A DNA stretch of 64,000 bases from Akkermansiaceae bacterium (GTDB lineage: Bacteria > Verrucomicrobiota > Verrucomicrobiia > Verrucomicrobiales > Akkermansiaceae), in the NCBI GenBank assembly GCA_015062005.1, contig SUVL01000003.1, positions 62,001 to 126,000 of the forward strand. Reading direction: 5' to 3'. The position numbers and the translations under genes were made by a program. Shown piece after piece: positions 26,228 through 34,640 of this stretch (positions are counted from its first letter, which is position 1; each line of letters starts with the position of its first letter). The notes below the pieces were generated by a model. That model did no database searches. It was not told where the DNA came from and saw only the letters and a list, made by a program, of their open reading frames with translations.

Positions 26228-26942
26228 ATGCAGGTCATGCTATCATATTTCCCTGCCCAGTGAAAGATAAAAAAAGAAAAGCAAGAGGGATTTGTTTCAC
26301 ATGTGGCCCAATGATTGAAGGGTAAGAGCCGTCATCTGCCCACATTGAGTACGATAAAGAGAAAAAATGCGCTCGGGGTATCACAAACTTCGCCAACGGC
26401 AGCAAGCCTCCATACATTGTTTCATCGGCGCCCTGCGGGCTACGCCGAGACTAGTTGCCGCAGCCGTTTAAAATGGCGAGCCTAAGGCGAGCGGAACTCC
26501 TAAATTGTCCTTTGTAATTTGTCCTTTGTACATCCCGACAGATTCCAATTTAGTGACTTATTAGAAGTCCCCTATTGTCAATCCACGTGTCCCAAATCTT
26601 TGGGACACGCATGGATTTGTTAGAACGGTTGCCTTCCTCCCTGGTTTCTATCAGCATGGGGTGCGGCAGAAGCCCACTGCCCACCCCTACAGGGAACGTC
26701 ACAGTTAGCAGCAACGCACAACAGGATGCTCGGAGACCTGGAATCATCCCCCCTATTCTAACAAAGTTTACAGTTCCACCCTACTCCCCCGCAGACCGAC
26801 ATATAGCACAACAAATTGATACACAGGCGCTTTGCGCTTCCGGATAAGTTTAGTATACTCCAAGACGAACCGTAACGCCGGCCACTTTCCACCTCCTTTC
26901 CATTGACTATCAGCTATAAATCAACAAAAAAATAACCTTGTC
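26228..26942. repeat. Intergenic region with a degenerate composite element
   Basis: 26297-26430 repeats the block order of 16541-16690. 26430-26574 carries half of a palindromic element, ending TTTAGTGACTTATTAGAAGT then CCCC, without the matching left terminus. It is followed at 26582-26606 by a CGTGTCCCAAATCTTTGGG palindrome. The same outer palindrome lies beside the element at 16714. The remainder (26640-26940) shows no gene. Confidence 0.6.
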
Positions 26943-27404
26943 ATGAATGGCAGGATGGTGTATTCTGTGGGCGACCCAACCCAAAACAATATGGCACTTA
27001 GCGATACTACCCAATTCATTGAAATAGAGATGCCCAATCTGAGCGAAGCAGTACCCGCCTTCGTCAAAGCACTGCGGATGCGCGGGTTCAGCGTAGAGGA
27101 ACGCAGCATGGCCGGCAAGGTATGGGAACTGAACCTAACCAAGGGTGGCCAGTTCATGCAGGTCATGGGGCTGCAGGTGGGGCTCAAGCTGCAGGTATGG
27201 CAGGAAAGCGGAGGCGTAGCCGTTCGCATGAGCCCGAATCTGCTCACCCGCCAGGGGATTCAGGCTGCTGCTCTGTATATCATCTGGGCCCCTGCTCTGC
27301 TTCTGCCTGCCTGGGGGCTGTTGCAGCAATACAAGCTGGATGAGGAGATTCTGGCACTCCTCATCCGCTGCCTGAAGCATCATCCGGTCACAGAGGTGCG
27401 CTGA
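26943..27404 (+). CDS. Uncharacterised protein with one hydrophobic segment
   Basis: 153 residues (or 137 from the ATG at 26991, MALSDTTQF). The first part looks like a small alpha-beta domain (QFIEIEMPNLSEAVPAFVKALRMRGFSVEERS ... VWELNLTKGG ... LKLQVWQESGGVAVRM). Residues about 108-128 are hydrophobic (AALYIIWAPALLLPAWGLL), then a short helix. The layout suggests a cytoplasmic domain tethered at the membrane. It converges with the metallopeptidase gene, 9 bp apart. No family recognised. Confidence 0.6.
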   Translation: MNGRMVYSVGDPTQNNMALSDTTQFIEIEMPNLSEAVPAFVKALRMRGFSVEERSMAGKVWELNLTKGGQFMQVMGLQVGLKLQVWQESGGVAVRMSPNLLTRQGIQAAALYIIWAPALLLPAWGLLQQYKLDEEILALLIRCLKHHPVTEVR

Positions 27405-27413
27405 ACCGGCACC

Positions 27414-28556
27414 TTACTTCTTCGGGAATGAAACCTTCACCTTCTTGCCCTTCCAGGCCCGGATAAAGGCCTGCTCCAGTCGGGCATCGGTGCGGTATGG
27501 TTCGATGAGGATTGCGGCAGCGTCATCGTGACTCTTGCCGTCCAGCATAGCCTGAAGGTATCCCTTCATTGCTTCCAGCCCCCGTTTTCCGTCGAGGTGT
27601 ACAAAGAAGGTTATCATCATGGCAGAAAGCAGGTAGGTATCCTTGCCCCGGGACATGTAGCCATACATGGTCTGCTGGTCCATGGTCAGAAAATCCCGGA
27701 GTTTAAAGTCGAAATCCAGCGCATTGTGCGCGGATTTCTTCTTAGCCTCGTGCAGGATGATGGAGAAACCTCGGTCGAAATCCAGGTCTTCGCCCACATA
27801 CGGCACATAGCCCACATATTCGGCCCATCCTTCGTTGGCCCAGATGGGAAGGCTGTTGAGCAGGAACTGCTGGTGAGTCAGCTCATGCACCAGCGCGTGC
27901 GTATTGATATCCTCGCTCTGCACGGCGCCGGATTTGTTAAAACCAAGCGAGGGGAACGGAATCATCACCTGATCCATGGCAATGTCTGTTTCCTTCAGTG
28001 GATAAGCCCCTTTGCGGTACGCCCCCAGGAACACGCCGGCAGAGTCCTTGGGACCGCCGGCGGCGAAGTAGGCTTCCATCGTGGGGTGCAGTGTGACGAT
28101 GAACTTGCGGTCACCGCGGTCGGTGGACGGACGAGGAACGGGAATCACCTCGGAAATGGCTTTGTTGGCGGCAAATGCGCATTCGCAGAGCCGGGCCAGC
28201 GTCTTCCGCGCGCCCGGTTCGAGTTTCACCGGTGAGAAGTAGACGAAGTTATTAGACGCATACATGTGTCCGGTTTTGCCGGGCGGCAAGGGCTGTTCCT
28301 GCAGCTCGGTATCCTCGGGAACTGCCACTTTGCGAGGCCAGTCGCCAGGCGCTTTAACACGAACGTTCTTCACGCCCATTTCGCGCAAGGCCTTGCGCTT
28401 GTTGCTGGCGGCCTTGCGCACATTACGTTCCGTGTTCTGTTTCTTCTTTGCCTTTTTCCTGTTGGAAATAGGGGCTGTATCATCGTCTGCCCATCCCTGA
28501 GGGGAGAACAGGAGGAATGCTGCCAGCGAACTCAGAAGTATGAACAAACGGTACAT
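27414..28556 (-). CDS. Secreted zinc metallopeptidase (gluzincin-like)
   Basis: 380 residues. Signal peptide MYRLFILLSSLAAFLLFSPQGWA, then a basic linker (KKAKKKQ...). The active site HELTH (224-228) is followed by WANEGWAEY, with Glu242 or Glu246 as third ligand, close to the HExxH-18-E layout and to DUF1570-type peptidases. It should act outside the inner membrane; substrate unknown. It ends 9 bp from the convergent gene and starts 8 bp after the argJ stop, so it is probably co-transcribed with argJ. Confidence 0.8.
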   Translation of the reverse strand: MYRLFILLSSLAAFLLFSPQGWADDDTAPISNRKKAKKKQNTERNVRKAASNKRKALREMGVKNVRVKAPGDWPRKVAVPEDTELQEQPLPPGKTGHMYASNNFVYFSPVKLEPGARKTLARLCECAFAANKAISEVIPVPRPSTDRGDRKFIVTLHPTMEAYFAAGGPKDSAGVFLGAYRKGAYPLKETDIAMDQVMIPFPSLGFNKSGAVQSEDINTHALVHELTHQQFLLNSLPIWANEGWAEYVGYVPYVGEDLDFDRGFSIILHEAKKKSAHNALDFDFKLRDFLTMDQQTMYGYMSRGKDTYLLSAMMITFFVHLDGKRGLEAMKGYLQAMLDGKSHDDAAAILIEPYRTDARLEQAFIRAWKGKKVKVSFPKK

Positions 28557-28564
28557 GATAATAA

Positions 28565-29821
28565 TCAGCGGGTCAGGCCATCGCGCTTGGCCTGGTTCCA
28601 GTAGGCGTATTCAGAGCGGTTGAAATCCACATACTCGGGAGAAAGATCGGTAGTGTAAACCACGTAATCTTCGCTGCCCAGGTTCAAGTTGATACGAATT
28701 TCGAACTCGCGGGCCTGCACCAGTTCGCGCAGGTCATCGCTGGGGGTATCCGTCTGTTCGCCGCCGCGGCAGGCAGGCAGACCGGCGATATCAATATCAA
28801 TCTTCTCCTCCACCACGCGGGAGCCGGAATAGCCCACAGCATGAATGATGCGGCCCCAGTTCGGGTCGCCACCGTTCCAGGAGCTCTTCACCAGGTTGGA
28901 CTTGGCCACACCTTCGGCCACTTTCTTAGCCTCCTCCTGAGTGGGGGCACCCTCCACCCGCACGGTCACAAACTTGGTCACGCGCTCGCCGTCCTGCACA
29001 ATGCGCTTGGCCTGCTCCAGCATCACATAGTGGAGAGCAGCCACGAACTCCTCCCAGCCTTCGGCACCGGGAGCCAGCTGCACGCCGGATGCGCCGTTGG
29101 CCATCACCAGCGTGGTATCGTTGGTGCTCATGTCGCCGTCAATCGTGATGCGGTTGAAGGAATGCTCCACCCCGCTGCGGGTGATGGCATCCAGATCTTC
29201 GCGAGCCACGCCGGCATCGGTGCAGATAAGGCAGATCATCGTAGCCATGCAGGGGGAAATCATGCCGGCGCCCTTGCAGCAGGAACCGATGCGCACCGGC
29301 TTGCCGCCGATGGTGATTTCCACGGCCACTTCCTTCTCACGCGTGTCGCTGGTGATGATGGCAGAGGCCACATTGTGACCGTTGGCGGCAGAAAGATTGG
29401 AGCAGAGCTCCGGCAGACGCGGCGTAATGCGCATCATGGGCATGGGCAGGCCGATAACGCCGGTGGAGCATACGGCCACCTCGCTCGGGTTCAGCCCCAG
29501 ATGCTCCGCCACCACGCGGCATTCCGTGCGAGCGTCTTCCACGCCGCGCACACCGGTGCAGGCATTGGCATTGCCGCTGTTGGCCACGATGGCGCGGATA
29601 TTGCCACGGTTCAGGTGGTGCTCACTCACGCGCACACAAGCGGCGCGCACCCGGTTTGTCGTAAAAGTGCCGGAGGAAGTGGCAGGCAGCTCCGAATACA
29701 CAAGCGCCAGGTCAAGGCGCGTGGCTTCAGGCTTCTTGATGCCGCAGCTCAATGCATTGGCCACATACCCCCTGGCGGCGGTCACACCACCCTCAATGCT
29801 CTTCATGGTACAATCAGACAT
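28565..29821 (-). CDS. argJ: Arginine biosynthesis bifunctional protein ArgJ
   Basis: Ornithine acetyltransferase/N-acetylglutamate synthase: recycles the acetyl group in arginine synthesis. 418 residues. The self-cleavage site is MAT (Ala193/Thr194) inside CCKGAGMISPCMATMICL; other blocks are NSGNANACTG, STGVIGLPMPM, TIDGDMSTNDT and GGDPNWGRI. Both ATG 29821 and ATG 29806 (MKSIEGGV) are possible. Whether it also has the synthase activity cannot be told. No other arg genes lie in the window. Confidence 0.95.
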   Translation of the reverse strand: MSDCTMKSIEGGVTAARGYVANALSCGIKKPEATRLDLALVYSELPATSSGTFTTNRVRAACVRVSEHHLNRGNIRAIVANSGNANACTGVRGVEDARTECRVVAEHLGLNPSEVAVCSTGVIGLPMPMMRITPRLPELCSNLSAANGHNVASAIITSDTREKEVAVEITIGGKPVRIGSCCKGAGMISPCMATMICLICTDAGVAREDLDAITRSGVEHSFNRITIDGDMSTNDTTLVMANGASGVQLAPGAEGWEEFVAALHYVMLEQAKRIVQDGERVTKFVTVRVEGAPTQEEAKKVAEGVAKSNLVKSSWNGGDPNWGRIIHAVGYSGSRVVEEKIDIDIAGLPACRGGEQTDTPSDDLRELVQAREFEIRINLNLGSEDYVVYTTDLSPEYVDFNRSEYAYWNQAKRDGLTR

Positions 29822-29910
29822 GGTATAATGTGCGATTTTCTATGCGCCTTAATTTGCCACATTTTCCCCATTTCTTCAAGCTTAATCACGCCTCATGCCG
29901 TAAATCCCAC

Positions 29911-30237
29911 GCGTGTCCCAAAGATTTGGTAAGCAATAGAAACATCAGCAACATTTTGAAAGAAGCCCCTATCTGATCGACAAATGGGAATTTGTAAGTA
30001 CAATGTACAAAGGACAATTTGAAAGTTCCCTGCGGCTCGGCCGCAGCCGTTTAAAATGGCGGGCCGGAGGCCCGCGGAATTTCTTCAATTGTCAATAGTC
30101 ACTCGTCAATTGTCAATTCTGTTAAATTCCCATTTATCGAGATTAACACTCAAACTTTGGGACACGTGTGCCGTAAATCTGACTCATTCCGCAAGCCGGC
30201 ATCCGGCCAGATTTCACTCTACTCCTGCTCCCCGATT
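29911..30237 (+). repeat. Direct repeat copy A (327 bp)
   Basis: Almost identical to 32298-32631 in the same orientation (few substitutions plus a 7-bp indel). Contains half palindromes CCCAAAGATTTGG at the left and CAAACTTTGGGACACG at the right, an inner inverted pair (CGACAAATGGGAATTTG / AAATTCCCATTTATCGA), and a GGGCCGGAGGCCC hairpin. Confidence 0.9.
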
Positions 30238-30915
30238 ATGACGAGGGCATCTCTTTCCAATTTTATCAGAACAAAATAATCCTCTGCAAATTATTCTTCT
30301 CCCCCCACCACAACAAAGTTTACAACCTGCTCATCTGGAATAAGAACGATTCCAATTATGATTTTGATTATCTCTCTTTTACCAAAAATGTTCTTCATGT
30401 TCACACCTTAAAAAAACACAGCTCTTACAATGAGTTTGATGAAGACGATAAGCACAACAAAATCCTGAGAAATCTTTCCCGGATGACGGGTCTCAGAAAT
30501 ATTATCGATTACGATGTGGAAAGCAAGTTATGCATCGGTAATCAAAATCTATCGGATTTCAGGTTGCAAAGTCGCTCCCGCCGATACCAAGAATCCGAAG
30601 ACAAAAGGCACATCAACAAGTGGTCTTTCGGCATTGCCAACAGCAAATACAAACTTACTACCCTACCACAGCCCGCCCCCAAACCCTTCCCGACAGAAAA
30701 TTCCCCATGGCCAACCCGCGCTGCACTTTCCAATCTTACCCCCCCCCGCAGCTGTACAGCAGGCGGCTGTCACCCCTGCTCCTGCGGAGCTACCAAAGCA
30801 AAACACTCCCTTACACACCCCGACCCCGCCGGATAAGCGCTCTATCCAAACACATATTACTCCGGCAGAGGCCATCCAAGCCTACCTCAACAGCCTCCAA
30901 CACCATATCAAGTAA
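30234..30915 (+). pseudogene. Broken ORF truncated by direct repeat copy A
   Basis: From the end of the repeat the frame is open (PDYDEGISFQFYQNKI...) with natural-looking composition (KVYNLLIWNKNDSNYDFDYL, NEFDEDDKHNKILRNL) but no start codon before 30483. At a C run about 30739-30748 the sensible reading shifts frame, continuing as a proline-rich linker and ending EAIQAYLNSLQHHIK at 30915. So it is 5'-truncated and frameshifted. AT-rich 5' half. The parent protein is not recognised. Confidence 0.5.
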
Positions 30916-30985
30916 ATGGCTGAATCTCACAGGGTAAACGCATTTGGAATATACACGTTTGCGCTAATGTATTTGCCCTGCCGAA

Positions 30986-32221
30986 TCACAGTATCTGATA
31001 CCGGGAAACCTTGCCTTTGCCTTCGCATTTTTTGCATGGTATACGAACCTCAACACGTCCGCTTCCACCGCACGAACGACAAGTACTTTCACTTGTGACG
31101 GTGCTATACCCTCTCGTGTTCGGGTCATTGGGATCACAACCTGCATACCAATTACTTTTAGTATAGCTGCTGCTAAGTGTCCCGCCTCCGCCGCAAGCGC
31201 CGCACCTTGCCGTACTCCAGCCGGAAATACCGTCGCCACCGCAGCTTGGGCAGTCAATGGGTGGTGCTTCCGGTTGCGATACCATGATACCCCCCAGTTT
31301 TATATACAAATCCAAATGACCGGCTTCCGCTGCAATAAACTGGTAACTATTCTGATAAAGTGGCGCATTTAAGCTCAAGCCTGCATCTATCAGCATGCGT
31401 GCGGCGGTTGCGTCTCCTGTCTTGATGGCCTGTATGAGCATGTCACTACTCGGCGCGACCCCCATACTCATCAGTTTTTTGGCATATGCGTAATTTTTAT
31501 TTGCCAATACGATACATAAATCACGGCCATCAGGCTTTATCCCCATGCTGATAAACTTATCTGCGTAGGTCGTATTGTTTTTCTTTAGAGCCTCACTCAA
31601 ATGCTCTTGTTCCGGCTTTATCCCCTTGCTTAAAAACAAATCTACACCCGCCCAATTACCTCTGCTTATAGCTGTGCTCAAATGCTCTGTTCCCGCTTTA
31701 GCCCCCATGCTCAATAAGCGCTGCACTGTCTCATTTTCGTCTCGCTCCAGAGCATATTCCATAGCCAATCTGTACACATTCACTGCTGCGGCAGATCTGT
31801 TCATCTTAGGTGAAAAAGCCATGGCGTAGGCCACCTCAGGCGAGTGCACTATCTCTGTAGCACTCGTATTATACGCTCCATACACGCCCTCTGTCAACGA
31901 GAAGTCTACCACAGTTTCGGCCACACTATAACATGGCCAACAAAATGGAAAATATATGATGCACAATGGTATAGCGCCTAACCCGCCCGTACCATATACA
32001 AGCGCCAACTCAGCAAGATCCAGCGTTGCAACAATGGGCAAAAGCGGCCCCCTCCAAATCCAATGAGCACCCGAGGGTTTATCATCCGGATCTGCTCCCT
32101 TGGCCAATTCTCGTTTGACAGCCGTTACATTATTGGACTCTACCGCCTTATAAAGCGGGGTCTGACAGGCTGTAATAGATAAACATAATGCTGCGCTTAT
32201 AATAACATGGGAGAGTTTCAT
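30986..32221 (-). CDS. Lipoprotein with ankyrin-like repeats and a DnaJ-type zinc finger
   Basis: 411 residues from ATG 32221: signal MKLSHVIISAALCLSITAC with lipobox (Cys19), so anchored in the envelope. Residues about 20-50 and 140-315 hold ankyrin-like units (PLYKAVESNNVTAVKREL; HLSTAISRGNWAGVDLFLSKG). The last 90 residues have four CxxCxGxG motifs (CPSCGGDG, CGACGGGG, CRSCGGSG, CKKCEGKG), the layout of the DnaJ cysteine-rich domain, but no J domain. An upstream in-frame extension lies in the repeat and lacks family features. AT-rich. Envelope chaperone or thiol role is only a guess. Confidence 0.8.
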   Translation of the reverse strand: MKLSHVIISAALCLSITACQTPLYKAVESNNVTAVKRELAKGADPDDKPSGAHWIWRGPLLPIVATLDLAELALVYGTGGLGAIPLCIIYFPFCWPCYSVAETVVDFSLTEGVYGAYNTSATEIVHSPEVAYAMAFSPKMNRSAAAVNVYRLAMEYALERDENETVQRLLSMGAKAGTEHLSTAISRGNWAGVDLFLSKGIKPEQEHLSEALKKNNTTYADKFISMGIKPDGRDLCIVLANKNYAYAKKLMSMGVAPSSDMLIQAIKTGDATAARMLIDAGLSLNAPLYQNSYQFIAAEAGHLDLYIKLGGIMVSQPEAPPIDCPSCGGDGISGWSTARCGACGGGGTLSSSYTKSNWYAGCDPNDPNTRGYSTVTSESTCRSCGGSGRVEVRIPCKKCEGKGKVSRYQIL

Positions 32222-32297
32222 AAGTTTCCAGCCGGAGCGTATCACATTTTGAATGCGATGTACAGAGTTTGTTTTATATTTTAAACTGGCCGCATTC

Positions 32298-32631
32298 GCG
32301 TATCCCAAAGATTTGGTAAGCAATAGAAACATCAGCAACATTTTGAAAGAAGCCCCTATCTGATCGACAAATGGGAATTTGTAAGTACAATGTACAAAGG
32401 ACAAAGTACAATTTGAAAGTTCCCTGCGGCTCGGCCGCAGCCGTTTAAAATGGCGGGCCGGAGGCCCGCGGAATTTCTTCAATTGTCAATAGTCACTCGT
32501 CAATTGTCAATTCTGTTAAATTCCCATTTATCGAGATTAGCACTCAAACTTTGGGACACGTGTGCCGTAAATCTGGCTTATTCCGCAGGCCGGCGTCCGG
32601 CCAGATTTCACTCTATTCCTGCTCCCCGATT
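32298..32631 (+). repeat. Direct repeat copy B (334 bp)
   Basis: Second copy of the 29911-30237 repeat, same orientation, with 7 extra bp near 32400. It lies upstream of the lipoprotein gene, which is thus bracketed together with the broken ORF. Confidence 0.9.
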
Positions 32632-32647
32632 CTCTTCATACCGACAG

Positions 32648-32678
32648 AAAACCCCGGAGCCTCGCGGCTCCAGGGTTT
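32648..32678 (-). terminator. Rho-independent terminator of rpmE
   Basis: Stem AAAACCCCGGAGCC / GGCTCCAGGGTTT with one mismatch and a TCGC loop; minus-strand tail TTTTCTG. 38 bp after the rpmE stop. Confidence 0.8.
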
Positions 32679-32715
32679 CCAAACCAATAGAAAGGAAAAA
32701 TTACGGGCAGATTCT

Positions 32716-32985
32716 TCAGCCCAGGGTCGGCTTCTTGGCACGACGCACAGCACCGAAGCGCTTCTGGAACTTGTCGATACGACCCTCGGTGTCCACGAAC
32801 TGGTTCTTACCCGTGAAGAAGGGGTGGGAGTCAGAGGTGATACCGCAGGAAATCACATAGTGCTCAACACCATCAATCTCTTCCTTCTTGGCGGAAGTGG
32901 CAGTGGAGCGGGTGATGAAACGGCGACCCGTGGTGATGTCCACGAACACAACAGGATTGTACTTAGGATGAATGTCTGCTTTCAT
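32716..32985 (-). CDS. rpmE2: 50S ribosomal protein bL31, type B
   Basis: 89 residues. Starts MKADIHPKYNPVVFVD and contains SDSHPFFTGKNQFVDTEGRIDKFQKRFG, the bL31 signature. The zinc-binding cysteines of the C+ (type A) form are absent and the insertion of type B is present, so it does not need zinc. Binds the central protuberance of the large subunit. Monocistronic with promoter and terminator. In many bacteria the type B paralogue is a zinc-starvation replacement; whether a type A copy exists elsewhere cannot be seen. Confidence 0.93.
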   Translation of the reverse strand: MKADIHPKYNPVVFVDITTGRRFITRSTATSAKKEEIDGVEHYVISCGITSDSHPFFTGKNQFVDTEGRIDKFQKRFGAVRRAKKPTLG

Positions 32986-33022
32986 AGTCTTTGAGGCTGC
33001 GTTACCGTCGCAGCGCGGCGAG

Positions 33023-33050
33023 ATTTTACTACGCTTTTCTTTATTGTCAA
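33023..33050 (-). promoter_or_regulatory. Promoter of rpmE
   Basis: Minus strand TTGACA (33050-33045), 16-bp spacer, TAAAAT (33028-33023); about 30-nt leader to the ATG at 32985. No Zur-like dyad is evident. Confidence 0.65.
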
Positions 33051-33130
33051 GTCGTATTTTACTCCAAGACGCCTTTTTGACATGAATTTCAATATTTATA
33101 CAATTCCTGCCTAATTAGTGGAAATTATTG

Positions 33131-33159
33131 TTGACAAAGCCCCTTCCATATGGTAATTT
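33131..33159 (+). promoter_or_regulatory. Promoter of the OsmC-family gene
   Basis: TTGACA (33131-33136), 17-bp spacer, TAATTT (33154-33159). Unlike several other genes here it leaves a leader of about 33 nt with a Shine-Dalgarno-like GAAAGGA before ATG 33199. Confidence 0.7.
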
Positions 33160-33198
33160 AGAAGCATTCCAAGCAACAAGATAGAAAGGACACGAATC

Positions 33199-33606
33199 AT
33201 GAGCAATTACACATCCACCACAGTACACGAAGGGAGCATGCGCTGCGTCACGAATTTCCCGCAGGGGGACGCCAAATTCACCACCGATGTAGGCTCCGCG
33301 CTGGGTGGCCGGGGCGAGCAGCCCTCGCCTGCGCAGCTGCTGGCTGCGGCTGTGGCCTCGTGCATGGCGAGCATGATGGCCTTCATGGGGGCCCGCCGTG
33401 AGCTGAATACAAGCGGCATTTCCATAGAAGCCGGGTATGAAGAAGGCAAGAACGGCATCACAGCGTTGAATTTCCACATCACCGTGCCGCACCCCACCAC
33501 CTCCGCCGAGCGCGCCGTGCTGGAAGCTTCGGTGAAAGGCTGCCCTGTGGGTGCCGCCATCGCCCCCACAGTAGAAAAGAAGATTTCCTGGACCTGGGCC
33601 GAGTGA
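33199..33606 (+). CDS. OsmC/Ohr-family thiol peroxidase
   Basis: 135 residues of the OsmC/Ohr fold, which reduces organic hydroperoxides with two cysteines. The first is in AAAVASCMASMM (Cys about 54), the second in KGCPVGAAI (Cys about 115), with the conserved GGRGEQPSPAQLLAAA ahead. Cytoplasmic. Closer to the general OsmC/YhfA group than to classical Ohr, so the substrate is open. Leadered transcript with ribosome binding site and its own terminator. Confidence 0.9.
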   Translation: MSNYTSTTVHEGSMRCVTNFPQGDAKFTTDVGSALGGRGEQPSPAQLLAAAVASCMASMMAFMGARRELNTSGISIEAGYEEGKNGITALNFHITVPHPTTSAERAVLEASVKGCPVGAAIAPTVEKKISWTWAE

Positions 33607-33654
33607 CCCGCTATAGGCTAACGACAGAAGACACAAACCATAGAGAGAAAGGTG

Positions 33655-33690
33655 ACCGGGAGGGGCAAGTGTGTGGCCTCTCCCGGTTTC
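33655..33690 (+). terminator. Probable terminator of the OsmC-family gene
   Basis: Stem ACCGGGAGGGGC / GGCCTCTCCCGGT with one G-U pair and an 8-nt loop, followed by TTCCTTTCCC; 48 bp after the stop. Confidence 0.6.
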
Positions 33691-33826
33691 CTTTCCCTGC
33701 ATCCGGGCCACGCCCGGATATCGGGTACCAGGCAAACGCCGCTGAATCTTCCGCAGGCAGAGGGAAACGATATTCCCGGGTTCAAGCCATCTACACCAAC
33801 CACGACCAGCACAGCATCCGGCAAAT

Positions 33827-34199
33827 GGGAACTCTAAAAAGTCACTGAATTGATGTTTGTCGGGCTGAAAGCCCGAGGAATTTTGAGCCCGCGGAGCGGG
33901 TGAAAGACCTTAGCCAGGGGTAAGCCCGCAAAGCGGGCGCAGCCCCTGGCAGAATATAAAAATACATTCAGAGCCCACGAAGTGGGTGAAAGATCGGTTG
34001 CTGTAACTCATTGCCTCTGATCTTTCACCCGCTTCGCGGGCTCCAGTTCGTTTTTTGCATGATACAGGGGCTGCGCCCGCTTCGCGGGCTTACCCCTGCC
34101 TACCATCTTGCGCCCGTTTCACGGGCTTAAAATTCCGCTCGCCTTTGGCTCGCCAAATTCCAATTTGTTGATTAGTTTCGAGTTTTAACCGAGTTCCCC
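33827..34199. repeat. Long palindromic element, 373 bp
   Basis: Starts GGGAACTCTAAAAAGTCACT and ends GAGTTTTAACCGAGTTCCCC. Mirror arms carry AGCCCGCAAAGCGGGCGCAG with its complement, CAGGGGTAAGCCCGC / GCGGGCTTACCCCTG, and TGAAAGATC / GATCTTTCA. The right end runs straight into a truncated ankyrin gene copy. Confidence 0.85.
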
Positions 34200-34396
34200 G
34201 TTGCCTTGTGCAGGGGCGTACGGCCGTAGGCATCGGTCTCATTGGCATCCACCCCGGCGGCTATGAGCAGGCGCAGTAGCTCCGCATCACCCTTCTGGGC
34301 TGCTTCGAGCAACGCCCCCGTACTGGCAACCACATTCAACTGCCGTAAACTATAGGTTGCTTCCTGCTGTGAGATAAAGTTGGTTCCGGGCTTCAT
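34198..34396 (-). pseudogene. Truncated first copy of the ankyrin gene
   Basis: Codes the first ~67 residues of the two large ankyrin proteins (MKPGTNFISQQEATYSLRQL... GRTPLHKAT), with a handful of changes, then is cut at the border of the palindromic element; the open frame runs on seven codons into the element. Its 5' flank (34397-34496) is nearly the same as 37157-37256, so it is a genuine remnant of the tandem array. Confidence 0.85.
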
Positions 34397-34499
34397 GCGT
34401 TGAGATTCTATTTAAAGAAGATGTGCTGAGGGTGCGTCTGGTTATTTATCGCACGCCATACCAGCTTACCAGACAGCTTGCAATTATCGTCAGGGCTTA
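34397..34499. repeat. Duplicated intergenic spacer of the ankyrin array (copy 1)
   Basis: About 100 bp almost identical to 37157-37256 (GTGCGTCTGGTTATTTATCG, CAATTATCGTCAGGGCTTAC). It joins the 3' end of one ankyrin gene to the 5' end of the next and marks the duplication unit. Confidence 0.9.
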
Positions 34500-34640
34500 C
34501 TCACTGTAGCGAGCAATATCAAACAATAATCCCCCCTTCTCCGTAATCATATTGCAGCACTCAATATGATTGTTGTTATACGCAGACATGGCTGGGTAAT
34601 GGTGTTCGTGGTTCTTGATATTCACCTCTATTCCCGTGCT
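34497..34640 (-). pseudogene. Frame-displaced C-terminal tail of the 842-residue ankyrin gene
   Basis: In a different frame from the ORF that ends at 34628, this segment codes IEVNIKNHEHHYPAMSAYNN...LFDIARYSE, the same 44-residue tail that closes the 1484-residue paralogue. Near 34636 the sequence has one G fewer than needed in the CGGGG-type junction, so a 1-nt loss creates an early TAG. Confidence 0.8.
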
